Source of the DNA: Ciona savignyi
Lineage: Eukaryota; Chordata; Ascidiacea; Phlebobranchia; Cionidae
Direction: 5' to 3'
NCBI GenBank assembly: GCA_000149265.1
Contig: CH003028.1
Location: 1,419,082 to 1,483,081 of the forward strand
DNA length: 64,000 nucleotides
Each line of letters begins with the position of its first letter. The first letter of the stretch is position 1. Positions 9,875 through 21,800 of this stretch are shown one piece after another. Both the position numbers and the translations under genes were made by a program. The notes under the pieces were generated by a model that was given only the letters and a program-made list of their open reading frames with translations, ran no database searches and was not told the DNA's origin.

Positions 9875-12800
9875 CTAAGGAGCACATACGTCTTGCAGCT
9901 CTAACTTGGACTTCCATTCTTCTGCAGATTTTCTAATGTCCGACACAACATTCTGTTTTATCTCAGGAATATCACCCCACATGTGTCGCACGATTAATTT
10001 CTCATGTATTTCTTTGCTTGGTTTTACGAGTTCCGCATTAGTAAGTTGGGAAAATGGTGCTGGCTGTAAGGTAATAGAAAACGAGTTTTGGTGGGCAAAA
10101 ACTAGACAGAATGCATTTTGTGGATAATGGTGCTGGCTGCAAAATAATAGAACAGCCACTTGCAATGAGCATAGATTTGGCGGGAGACATTTTACTGCGA
10201 TAACTTTTTATTTTTTAGATGTTAGCTTCGCTAATTCAACACATCACCTCGTATGACACTAAGAGAAGTATCACGACGCTCTAAGTTGCTTATGTGGTAC
10301 CAAATCTTGTCAATTAGTTTTTTTTTGCTTTTTTATTACATAGAAGAATGACATTATTATTTTAAATTATTGAGACAGGATAAAACGGCAAAACTACAGT
10401 AGTTAAAACACTTAAGAAAAAAATACATGGCTGTTAAACCTTACATTAAACAAATAAAGAATGTTGTGACAGAAAACTTAAAACTTAAAAATAAACTAAT
10501 AAAATAAAAACCTTGACCAAAAATTGTTCTAGCACTACCCAGTACTGAGGAAAAAGTCAGTTTTAGAAGATTTAAGTAAAAAAAGAGAAACCCACAAATA
10601 AAATTCCAACGTGGTTAAAAAAAAACCTTGTGTTTTGACACTGCAAAAGCTTCGACAACCCAAAGGTGGGTGCAAAATAATCAGATGTTTATGCATGTTT
10701 GCTAACATGTTTTGCGTTTCATTTACTTAAAATATATGAATATCTGAACATAAATATCTGAACAACAGTTAACATTTAGGTTGGACTTACTGTTAATTTA
10801 CTTGAATAAAATATCTGAATAATAGATTGGACTTACTATTAATTTACTTGAATAAAATATCTGTTAATAGATTGGACTTACTATTAATTTACTTGAATAA
10901 AATATCTGAATAATAGGTTGGACTTACTATTAATTTACTTGAATAAAATATCTGAATAATAGGTTGGACTTACTATTATATTCGAATTCCCCATTTTCAA
11001 CTTGCTCCTGAGAAGACCGGTTATCCATACATCATCCAAAGCCAACAACTCCGTGGAGCGAGATACGTCAAACAGTCTCGCAGCCATTTTGCTTGTGGTA
11101 GTGTAGAAACCACCACGGCAGTAAACTGGCCACTGTTCCACGCCGTATTTAGAATGAGGTACCATCCATTTCGATTCCAGGCTCCTAGCCGGAATATCGC
11201 AGTCTTGATAGCTGTACACACACACTATAGGAAGATCTCCAAACCAGTCAAACTTGTTTTGTCTGGACTGAACTCGGTAGTGAGGCAGCAGCGAATCGAG
11301 GAAAGAAACTAAATCCGGCATGTTGAGTGCGATGTCGTCGTCAGCAGAGGAGTAGAACCATCGGTCAGGGAGTATATGGGACGCCCACTGCATTCCAGCC
11401 AATGTTTTCATCGTTATTGGGCTGTGGGGAGTATGAGTGATTTAACCGACAGGTTAGTCTAGTGGTTAAGTGTGTCGTCTTTTAGCCGAAGGGTGCAGAT
11501 TTGAAACTGGTCGCTAGCTTGTCTGTTGTGTCCTTGGGCAAGCCACTTTACGGACTTTGCCTAAAACCCAGCGGCTTAAGGGGTTCTACTAAATTGAAGA
11601 AACATGTGAATTATACATAACACACTGAGGTGATCTGACGATTGCCCGTGTTTTAAGCACCTTGGTTTTCCCATTCCCAGGGATAACCATGAATATCCTA
11701 TTCCATCCCATTTAGAACAGTGATCTGCAAACCACATGGCTTGTTAAAAGCACAACTTAAAAAACCCTAAAAATGTTTTTTTTGTTTAATTTTTTTTGTA
11801 TTTTTAAGGTGAACAAAACCAAAAAGGTCGGTCAAGATATAAAGTTTGAAAACCACGGATTCAATGAAAAAAAAAAAAAACGTGAACAAGGAAATGACTA
11901 CAACCCGATACCGGTACTGTTACTGATATTTGTAACAGCAACAAGACAATGACCAGGAAGTTTATTTGTTTCTATGAAAATAACATAGGGTTAAGGTTAC
12001 AGTTCAGACTAAAACCTGATAAAGGTACCGATTGGAATAAAGAGCTGTTTACAATGGGAGCTAAAGCTATTTCAGTGTTTGGTATCAAATTTTGCTGTCA
12101 TATATATATATCCTGTAATTTGTCATTATATTCTATTGTACCTTTCTAACTATTCTAACTGCTCTTGTGCATGTTTTATTTATGTCAATTGCTTTTTATT
12201 TCATGTTAAACTTCTTTGCACTGCTGAATTGACTAATGTATAAACTCTTTCACTCACGGCTAAATGCATTAATTCAAACATGCTGTCCCGCAGTGTTTTT
12301 TTACAATTTTTAGTCATTTTCAAATTAGCACAGTTTTTCAAAAGTTTATGCTATGATTTAATATTTAGTATGGTTGGAAAGATAATTTACCCCTCTTTTA
12401 AACAAGCCACATACCTAGAATCTACCTTCAATAAAAAATATATTATGTAAATTTTAGTGAACACCACTTTATATGTAAAGAAAATTCTGCTCGACTTCGA
12501 CTGCTTGACAAAAAGAGCTTCTCCGCAAGTTAACACGACTACTATTGGCTGAGTTAGTCACGTGTAAATTCATGTAAAATCGATAGAAATAAGAGGCGAA
12601 GCCTTGAAAAAGAAAGGCTATCACTCCTCGCATTTTTAATATTTCTCCACGAAAATTACAGAGAATAAATTATAGGGTTTCCTTGATCGAATGAGCCATA
12701 GCTGAGGTCTCTAACATAACGCATTGCGGAGAAATCGTTTTTTAGATTTGCACCTATTTATGTGCAACGCGGGATACCATATTTTCCCACCAGAGTTGGG

Positions 12801-14494
12801 ACGGAAAGAGTTAATACTTAATTGGTTATAATCTATGGAGATTTGAATCTAAAATAGAAGTTTTTAATATATATTTTGATTTAATTATTTTTATGCATAG
12901 GGCATGCATTGAGTTAAAGGTGCAAACTATATTATTTTTGTTATCTTTTACATAACAAAAATTAAACAATATTTTTTAATTCGGTTCTATGATTCCAAAT
13001 TTAAACAAAAACTGCAATTTTAGATTCAAATCTTCATGTACCACAAGGGCTGACACACCAGTCCCTAGAACAGTGTAAGGCTAAGTTAAGGGACATGAAA
13101 TGAATGATATGTTATAGCCTGATAATTTCAATACATTTGGTCTTTTGATACTGCATTTCACAGACTTAGCTTTTTTTCCAAGTCCTTTACTAAAACCGTA
13201 CCCAAACCAAAGTATAATTAAGTAATATATAGTTCAATTAAGTAATATATTTTAGGTATTATAATTACATATTTTTGGCACATTGCCGACCCTTTCCAAG
13301 GATTCTTACATGCACTGTTTTTTTATATGCCCAAGTGGCCTAAATTATATGACCCTTTATTAGGTTTCCATAACTTAAAAGGTTCAAAAGCATTGTCCTA
13401 ACCGTCAGACTAAAATAGTAAGCAACATACGATGTGGTGTCCGTATATGGCATGAGGAGTATATCTCCGTGAAGGAAGCTTTCTCCATCAACTTTCTTGT
13501 TTATGACATCATCCTTTGTTGTGTCGATCACGAAGACAAGCTCGATTATAACTTGGTCGATCGCCCGTATGCCACCCCACGTGTCACGTATGACATCGCG
13601 ACGATCGAAATGACCGGCTGACGATTTGACGACGATAACCATCGACCAGCGAACCTCAGCTGTGTGGGAAGTGAATATGCTGTATAAACCCGGTACCTCT
13701 AAATACTACAGGACCGCTTGAATCGCTTACTATATTTCAAAATTACAAAAGCCATGATATTAATGTTAGGGTTCGGGTTAAAGTTAGTTCTGGGGTTGAG
13801 ATTAGGGTTTGGAACAGGGTTAAAATTACTTTCCATAACAATCTAAGTGATCCAAGCGATCCAAGCGCTCCTGTAGTATTTAGAGGCATCTGTATTAACC
13901 AGTGAATTTGGCACTACAAGATGACCTGTTGGCCTGGAAGCAAGCATTGTCTCAGTTTTTTGTATGGAGTACATTGCATGCAGAATAAGGAACATTGTTC
14001 TAGTTTTTATTTAATTCATTAAACCACTGGGTTCGGTCAACATCTGCTATTACCCTTGCCTTGTGCATCACTATCTAATCTAAAGGCTGGTTTCAATCCC
14101 GCTACCTTTCTGCTGATGGTTTGACAAAGTTGAGATGACATTACACTTTACACCCAGGAAGATCTCCTTTAGACTAAACTGTTTTTGTATCTTGTTGAGG
14201 TACTGTATATAACTTGGGGTGTAATCATTAAATTTAAAGAAGATTTAAATCAAGAAGTCAAGACTTGAATATAATTCCGAACTTCATACCAGAATACTTG
14301 GGAGTGTGCTAGCAATATTTTAAAACATGCACAAATCGTGCAACTTGAACGGCAAACACTTTTACACTTTCAATATCCATACTTGGTTTATATCCACAAA
14401 TGCCATTTGTGATGGTTTTCTCCACTTTCCATGGCGTAAGAACAAATTTAATCAGCTCCCTTTTAGACGGCAGGTCATCCATAAAACTTCCTTT
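9875..14494 (-). CDS. glycosyltransferase family 31 (beta-1,3-galactosyltransferase-like), 5' end missing
   Basis: GT31 enzymes are Golgi type II membrane proteins that add Gal or GlcNAc in beta-1,3 linkage from UDP-sugars. Exons in transcript order: 14494-14383, 13659-13431, 11421-10974, 10063-9875. Phases 1, 2 and 0 agree at the joins, giving 325 residues to the stop. Seen motifs: VIVVKSSAGHFDRRDVIRDT (the family's R-R-IR-TWG block), GDILLMPYTDTT, KTLAGMQWAS, the metal-binding DDD in FYSSADDDIALN, YCRGGFYTTTS, and LALDDVWITGLL, equivalent to the family EDVY/F-G block. The N-terminal signal-anchor exon was not found and should lie upstream of 14494. The last exon fits by phase and splice sites only, since the family diverges there. 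The donor at 10973-10972 falls at the edge of a minisatellite. Acceptor specificity cannot be told. Confidence 0.88.
10320..10620 (+). repeat. dispersed repeat with GCAAAAC...GTTAAAAC core
   Basis: A loose family seen six times in the window (also about 18265, 23610, 25925, 33935, 47565), sharing a core like gcaaaacaaacagttgttaa, often preceded by agtttagttt. No coding capacity or defined ends. It may be a SINE or MITE remnant. Confidence 0.45.
10778..10976. repeat. 46-bp minisatellite, about 4.3 copies, holding the GT31 splice donor
   Basis: The unit contains ggttggacttactattaatt and tacttgaataaaatatctga. On the minus strand each unit reads taatagtaagtcc, a consensus GTAAGT donor. The copy nearest the gene is the donor of GT31 exon 11421-10974; the rest are repeats of the same signal inside the intron. 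Confidence 0.9.
11446..11710 (+). mobile_element. tRNA-derived SINE in GT31 intron
   Basis: The head aggttagtctagtggttaag is intact, and the tail gaatatcctattccatccca ends the copy. It lies about 25 bp upstream, in gene sense, of the GT31 acceptor at 11422. Confidence 0.92.
12480..12820. other. unexplained higher-complexity intron segment
   Basis: Within the 2-kb GT31 intron this part is less AT-rich than its surroundings and matches no repeat seen elsewhere in the window. It has an ATTGG (inverted CCAAT) followed by TCACGTG near 12545-12565. No long reading frame and no recognised RNA gene. Confidence 0.25.
13696..13886. mobile_element. MITE with about 25-40 bp inverted termini
   Basis: Starts cctctaaatactacagga and ends tcctgtagtatttagagg, exact inverted repeats extended imperfectly by cgcttg/caagcg motifs. 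The core contains telomere-like ggttagggtt strings. It lies in the GT31 intron between 13659-13431 and 14494-14383. No target duplication can be called. Confidence 0.8.
14010..14130 (-). mobile_element. decayed SINE fragment
   Basis: The remnant attaaaccactgggttcggtc followed by a degenerate tRNA-like head (ctggtttcaatcccgctacc). Both ends are unclear. Confidence 0.5.
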
Positions 14495-14642
14495 CTGCTT
14501 GTAAAAATCCAAAGGATGACATATAGGTGGGGTCGTACTGTAACGTAAAATGCATAAATTACCTTAAAAATCCCCATGTCTAGGACAGATTTTCAAGTTT
14601 CTTATTATAAGGTTTCCAGAAGGATCAATTTTAAAAGTGATG

Positions 14643-14841
14643 TGGAATAGGATATAATATTCATGTTTATCAACTTGAATGGAAAAACCATGGGGGTTAA
14701 CACACAGCAATTGTCAGATCACCTCGTGCCTACCGTAGGGTGACCAGGGCTATTGCATTGGGTTGTATATGATTTACATGCTCCTTTAATTTAGTAGAAT
14801 CCATAAACCGCTGGGTTCAGGCAATGTTTGGTAAGTGCCTA
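14643..14841 (-). mobile_element. tRNA-derived SINE, head deleted
   Basis: Tail complement ggaataggatataatattca through to aatgtttggtaagtgcct; the tRNA-like head is absent. Confidence 0.85.
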
Positions 14842-15517
14842 AAACTATGTGGGGCACACAGCACAGGCCACACAACTATCACAAATGTACACAACCCACA
14901 ATCTCACTTCAGAACAACAGTTTCCATAAACTATGACTGTGATTTGCATGCATTATGTAGGTTATTCATTTGGCCCTTAATTTACCAAATTTTGAAATTG
15001 AACCTTTGGCATTGGGTTGTAGTGAGGGAGGCTAGGTACTAACCGATCTCCAATCAAATGGTTAAACTTTTCAAAAATTTTAAATAATAAAACGATATTA
15101 CAATCTCACTTACTTTAAATTTAAGTATAAAACGAAAACGGTCAAAATAAATGCTATGCTTGGTAGTAGCAATAATCGTTTTAAACTCCCAGGCTTAATC
15201 ATATCTGTAACTGGCCTTTCAAACTGCTATGTACATTACATCAATGTGATTTGTGTAAACAAACTGGGACGCTCTGAAAGCCAGACAATACAATTTTTAT
15301 TTTTGTTTCTTTATTTTCAGACAGTTTAAACATGCTCGCTCTAACGGGTAATTTACCTTTTACATTACTTGAATGGGACAAAATCATAGAAGTGTTATAT
15401 AATATGATACCATTGTATATCCCAGGTGTGAAAAAAATAACATGGACACGAGTTACCTAATACAAAAGTTACAAAAGTATATTGCAGTGTGTTGAATACG
15501 AAGATGATACTTAGTCC

Positions 15518-15630
15518 TACCGATTAGCTATAGTGGATTAGTGCGTCACCTTTTAGCCGAACAGGGTTCAAAACTGGTCGCAAGCTGGTCGACTATGTCC
15601 TTGTGCAAGGTACTTATCGACATTACCTCA
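15518..15630 (+). mobile_element. tRNA-derived SINE, head half only
   Basis: Begins accgattagctatagtggat, keeps gggttcaaaactggtcgc and stops after the region of the tgtccttgtgcaagg block. Confidence 0.8.
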
Positions 15631-15860
15631 TTTTTTACATAAAAGCCGTGTAAACCCATCCAAGGGCTTACATAAACGTAGCATGTTAAAAAATATGCTA
15701 TAACACTACACACAAACAGACAAACAAGTAAAATAATAAATTTATATTGTTAAAATTTCTCAAAGTATTTCGGCAACACTTTTGTGTACTCATGGAAACG
15801 CGCGAAGCCAAATTATGAAGATACAATATTGTACGTCTGCTACGTTTAAAAAGCGGGAAA

Positions 15861-18800
15861 ATGAGTATTTCTGATCATGAAGTGGACCTTTTTGTTGAGT
15901 GCACAACAGTGCACCAACACATTGAACGTTTAAATGTTGAATTATCAAAATCGGACGATTTCAGTCAAAATACAATTCATAAATCTAATTCATATGTTTC
16001 TAAATTAAAACCGGTTCTAGACGAATCGTTAAGGTTGTTATCCTTGGCAATCAGTGCTCAAAATCACAGGTAAATTGATTTTGTGCTATTTTTTTCTGCT
16101 ACTTTGAAATGAGCAGTTTTTAAAACAAAAATAAAAACGATCATTTAAAAATTAAACAGTTATACTGCCATACTTCTCAGCAACTCGACAGTGGTCATAG
16201 TAATATGTTTGATAATACTTTTACATTCAGCTTAAAAGGCACCACGTCAAATGATGAGAATGAATGCACCCAAGTTCAAATAATGTCAAAGGTAATATTT
16301 AATGCTTTAATCCATATTACTGGGGTATCGGCAGTTGTTAGAATCGTTAATTAGCCACACATTAAGTCATGAGTAAAAGTTACTGATTTTGTTACAGTGC
16401 ATTGCATATATTTCAAATAATCCCAATCAGATTAGGATAGGGTATTCACATTTTAATACCGTGAATGGGAAAACCATTAATCCGCTGGGTTTAGGCAATT
16501 TCCGTAAAGTGCCTTGCCCAAGGACACAACCCATTAGCTAGCAACCAGTTGCACACATGCAACCTTTCGATTGAAAGGCGACGAACTTAACCACCAGACT
16601 AACCGGCCAGAAATTTAATTCACTTGATCAATGTAATTTGTGGCCATGCTTACAGATAAAACTGTGCAGATAGTGGGCAGGAAGTTTATCAAAACTAAAC
16701 CTTGTAGACAATTGTCAAATTAAAGAATGGAATAAGCATTGTTATTGAGTTGCTCAAGATAGCTGTTAACCATTTTGATAGACTAAATGTCTTCATCAGC
16801 TTCTTCATTTAATTGCTTCAAATATCGGATTTCCCATCAACCATAACAGAAACGACAAATCAAAGATCCTTACTAGGGGTTTGCTAATTTTATAATGTAC
16901 AGTTAAAATTTAAGTTCTTGTAAGGTACTTTTAATTACTGATTCAACATCAAAATAACCTAATTTAAATTTTAACCTTGTTTTGCAGTCGGCAGAACAAT
17001 TCGAACATACAAAGGAAAAATCTAGGGTAAAACAGTTGCTGAAAATTAAACACGATATTTCAGACATGTAAGCTATGTTTGATTTTTTTTATACCGAGCT
17101 AAGTTTTGAACCCATGATGGGCTCGTCACCAGGACCGTTATATGTTTTGACCAATACTTTTTAATGTGTCTATCATATAAAACATACTGCAATAGCTCCG
17201 GTAACCCGAAGATGGGCGCGAGGTGATCTGACGATTGCACGTGTGATAACCCCCTTGGTTTTCCCATCCACGGGGATAAACATGAATATCCTATCCTATA
17301 CTATGCTCCACAACACAAGGATATTGTTGGTAATATAAGAGAAGTCTATAAACACAATGTTTTCCTTTTCTAATTTTGAAGTCTGCTTAATAGCATCAGT
17401 GGTCTGGAGAAAGCTATTAAAGTTTAAGATAAAATACCAGCTGTTGGCTAGACAGTTCCTTTTTACATTGCATTATATCAGTGGATTAATTTGTTGTACT
17501 AAAAGTAAATGAAAATCAAAATAATATATACTACAGTGCAATAGCACCTAGGTAATCTGATGTGATAATGTCCACATATATATTTGCAAAGTAATCTGAC
17601 AATTAATAGCTCTTCAGTGTGTTTTTAGTTAGGAAATAAAAAAATGTCTTTTTAAACAAGGAAAATTTTGCAGAAAAGTTTTATTAAACAAGGAAATTTT
17701 TGCAGAAAAGTCTCAGAACTGGAAAAGCGAAACCACGATTTAATGCTTATGATCACAATACTTCAAGCTCAACTCAAGGAAGCTACACCAAGTCACAAAC
17801 CAGAAGAGGCAAGCATTGGTGCCGACTGTTTGGAAATAGGACAGGTTTATTCTAGGGAGTGAATATGAGAGGGCTTTTATCAGAATACTGTTTGTGCACT
17901 TTTTAGTACTGCTCCTGCTATATAGGATAAGATAGAATGTTCATGTTTATCCCCAATAATGGTTTGGTACCTGCAACCATTCAATTGAAAGGCGACGCAC
18001 TAAACCAACAAACTAACCGCCGGACTGATATAGTATGTTTTCTACCATAGGATGCTCTTAAACTAATATTATGAAATATAAACCCTTAGTACAACATGGA
18101 CCAATATGCACAAACTGATGGGGACAATTATCTTGGTGAGTTGGAGAAGTCAAACCAACTATTGTCAAAGGAGTTGCTTGAACTGATTTTGATCTCAGAG
18201 GAAAAACAGTCAGAAATCATCAGGTTAGATAGATTAGATTTGACGGCTGCGTCTACTATACTTGATTATTTATATAATTTTTTTTTAATGTTCTGTTTTA
18301 ACGACTGTTCGTTTTGCAGACTTTTTTGGTTCCTATGCCGTAATTCTTTTCATTTGCTGTTAATTAATGAAAAATAAATAAACCAAACTATTTTTTTTTT
18401 ACTCTTATCTGTGCTTCAAAATAAGTCTGTATTAATACCCTTTTTTAGGTTAAAAGAAGTAAACGATTCACTTTCTGGGAAATTGTTGATAAATGAAAAC
18501 TTCGTCCGAAGTTCAGAACAAAACGAAGTAGTTGGGAGAACGAAAAGTAAAGAAGAAACACATGAGGAAATAAGGTTGATATTTTAATGTAGTCTTGATA
18601 AAGCTATTACAGTTTGTATGTGGTTGATTGTTGTTTGCTAATAAGAAGCTAGGGTTGATTCTCAGACAGCAGTTAAATTTCTGAAGTTGTTACTGTGTGT
18701 TTATGTTTAGACCTGACTTTTAATTTTGATAACTGAGTAGGTACCACCAGATTGACTGAATTTTAAGTTGGTTGCTCAAGTGCACTGTGTTACTTTACAT

Positions 18801-21800
18801 GCTTAGAGCCAAAAGTGTGGCTAATAAGCCAAGAATTTTAGTCAACTATTAGACACGACTGATTCTGAGTAATATACACTTCCTAAAATACCACGTTTGT
18901 TACCACAGAACTTCGGAGAAGTTAAAATTTGAATCGATGTTAAAAAAGTTGGAAGAAAAACAAGATTCGGAGAAACTTCACTGGAAACAGTTGCTTCAGA
19001 ATAAAGAACTGGATTTTCAGAGGTGTTTGGTTAAATTTTACCTCTTATATATATTTTAGCTTAAATTTGTACCTGAGTAAGCCAATTTACAGTGATCCAT
19101 TGGTATCTAATTGGTTGGAGAAAAAGTCATTTTATCCTGTTCTGTAAAACGTGAGAAAGGCAACACACTAATCCACCAAACTAACTTGTCATTAGAATAG
19201 GTTGAAATAATTTTGGTTGGCAGTAGGCATAGGTGTATTACTGTGTGCTTAAGCAAGCCAATTAAATTTTTTAACCAATTATATCTAATGGGTTGTCTAA
19301 ATTAAACAACATATCTCATCATTCAGACTATATAATAGCTTCAGCAATCTTTATTCTGACTGTTGGTATAATAGCCTGGAGCCACAAATTGTTTTCTAAA
19401 TGTGGCATAATAGTTTGTCTATGATGTCACAGACTCCAGGTTGAAAATTCCCACCAATCAGATGAAATCTCAAGTTTACGAATAGTAGAGGCGGGATTGC
19501 GGTTGGAACTAGAACATCATTGTGAAGTTATGCAGAATAAGGATGAGGAAATATCAAGGTGGTAATATTTGGCTCTTTAAATGTTGGAAACTCTTGTTAG
19601 ATTCATTTTATGGATGATTTCTTTATCAGATTACAAAGAGAAAAGAAGGAAAATGTGTCAAAATTAACTTTGATCAAGAGAGATTTAAAGAACAAGACAC
19701 AGAGATTAAGTGTCTTCGAATCTCAGGTATATTTGCTCTAAGATTCCATCATCATTCATTATTTAGCAATCTTGCATACTCCCCTATAATGGAATTGACA
19801 TTTTAAAATAGTGTTTTGGAATGGCCCTTTTTGATCTATTTTATGGCCAGTTAGGAAATAACAGTATGTTTTATCAAAATGTTGAAATGATTTTTACAAA
19901 AAGCTTTAAGCTGGTTGACTTGACAGCAAGTAAAATACTTGTGGGTTATCTGTGATTTATGGTTTTCTTATTTCTTACCGTTTTTTCTACATCTGTCCAG
20001 ATGAAGCAGCAATTAAAGGAATTGGAAAAACTTGCCACAGTACAAGATCTGCAGTTGGAAATCGAGTCTTTGTCAAAAGCTGCTACTGAAATGAGAGTGA
20101 AATATGAAGCTGATATCAAGGAACATCAAGATGATGTGGAGAATAAAACCCAGGACATATTGAGGTGAGCATTATGATAGGATAAGATAAGATTATCATG
20201 TTTATTCCATGAATGGTCAATTATGCAATGTGCGTTAATACATGGGCATTCGTCAAAATAACCTTTGGGTAACCGTATATATTGCAGTTTGTTGTCTATG
20301 ATTTAGAAATTCCTTTAATTGGGTAGAACCTACCATTTCACTAGGTTCAACAAAAATCTGTTAAGTGCCCTGCCCAAGGACACAACCAACCAGCTAGCGG
20401 CCAGTTTCAAACCTGCAACCTTTGGCTGAAGGTTACACACTAACCCACCAAGCTAATCTGTCATCAGGATAGGTTTAAATAGTTTTGGTTGACAGTATGT
20501 AAAGATGTATTACCATGTGGCTAAGAAAGTCCATTTGCATTTTACAATCAGTGACATCTGATGGGTTGTCTGATTTTACATTATGTCTCGTTATTTAGAC
20601 TATGAAATAGCTCCAGCAATCTTCATTCTGACTGTTGGTTTAAAAGCTTGGAGCCACACGTTATTTGGTAAATGTGGGATAACAGTTTGTCTATGATGTC
20701 ACAGACTCCAGGTGGAAAATTCCCACCAATCAGAGGAAATCTCAAGTTTACGAATAGTGGAGGCGGGATTGCGGTTGGAACTAGAACATCATTGCGAAGT
20801 TATGCAGAATAAGGATGAGGAAATATCAAGGTGGTAATATTTGGCTCTTTATATGTTGAAGACACTTGGTAGATTCATTTTATGGATGATTTCTTTATCA
20901 GATTACAAAGAGAAATGAAGGAAAATGTGTCAAAATTAACTTTGATCAAGAGGGATTTGAAGAACAAGACACAGAGATTAAATGTCTCCGAATCTCAGGT
21001 ATATTTGCTCTAAGATTCCATCATTATTCATTATTTAGCAATCTTGCATTCTCCCCTATAATGAAATTAACAATTTAAAACAGTGTATTTGTGTTGCCCT
21101 TTTTGATCTTACCAACTATTTTATGGCCAGTTAAGAAATAACAGTATGTTTTTATCAAAATATTTAAATGATTTTTACAAAAAGCTTTAATCTGGTTTAC
21201 TTGACAGCAAGTAAAATACTTGTGGGTTATCAGTGTTTTATGGTTTCCTCATTTCTTACCCTTTTTTCTACATCTGTCCAGGTGAAGCAGCAATTAAAAG
21301 AATTGGAAAAACTTGCCACAGTACAAGATCTGCAGTTGGAAATCGAGTCTTTGTCAAAAGCTGCTACTGAAATGAGAGTGAAATATGAAGCTGATATCAA
21401 GGAGCATCAAGATAATGTGGAGAATAAAACCCAGGACATATTGAGGTGAGCATTATGATAGGATAAGATAGGATTATCATGTTTATTCCATTAATGGTCA
21501 AATACAATGGGCGTTAACACACAGGCAATCGTCAGATCACCTCGCGCCCACTGTCCGGTTACCAGGGCTACTGCAGTTTTTTTGTGTATGAATTAGACGT
21601 TCCTTCAATATTGCAGAGTCTATCATTTCACTTAGTTCAGGTGCATTCTGTTAAGTGTCTTGATCAAGAACACAAATGACTAGCTACCGACCAGTTTCAA
21701 ACCTGCACCCTTCGGCTGAAAGGCAACGCACTAACCCACCAAACTAACTTGTCATTAGAATAGGTTTAAATAATTTTGGTTGGCAGTAGGCATAGGTGTA

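Larger units (their letters stand above)
14495..15860. other. region between GT31 exons and the CEP290-like gene
   Basis: No convincing exon. The missing GT31 5' exon and both promoters of this divergent gene pair should lie here, but no TATA box or start was fixed. It holds SINE copies at 14643-14841 and 15518-15630. Confidence 0.5.

Noticed and set aside
10733-10980. CRISPR-like array of direct repeats
   Set aside because: There are no unique spacers, the units are contiguous, and the genome is eukaryotic; it is a minisatellite.
13740-13840. Interstitial telomere repeat (ggttagggttcgggtt)
   Set aside because: The strings are irregular and bounded by the inverted ends of a MITE, so they are element core rather than telomeric DNA.
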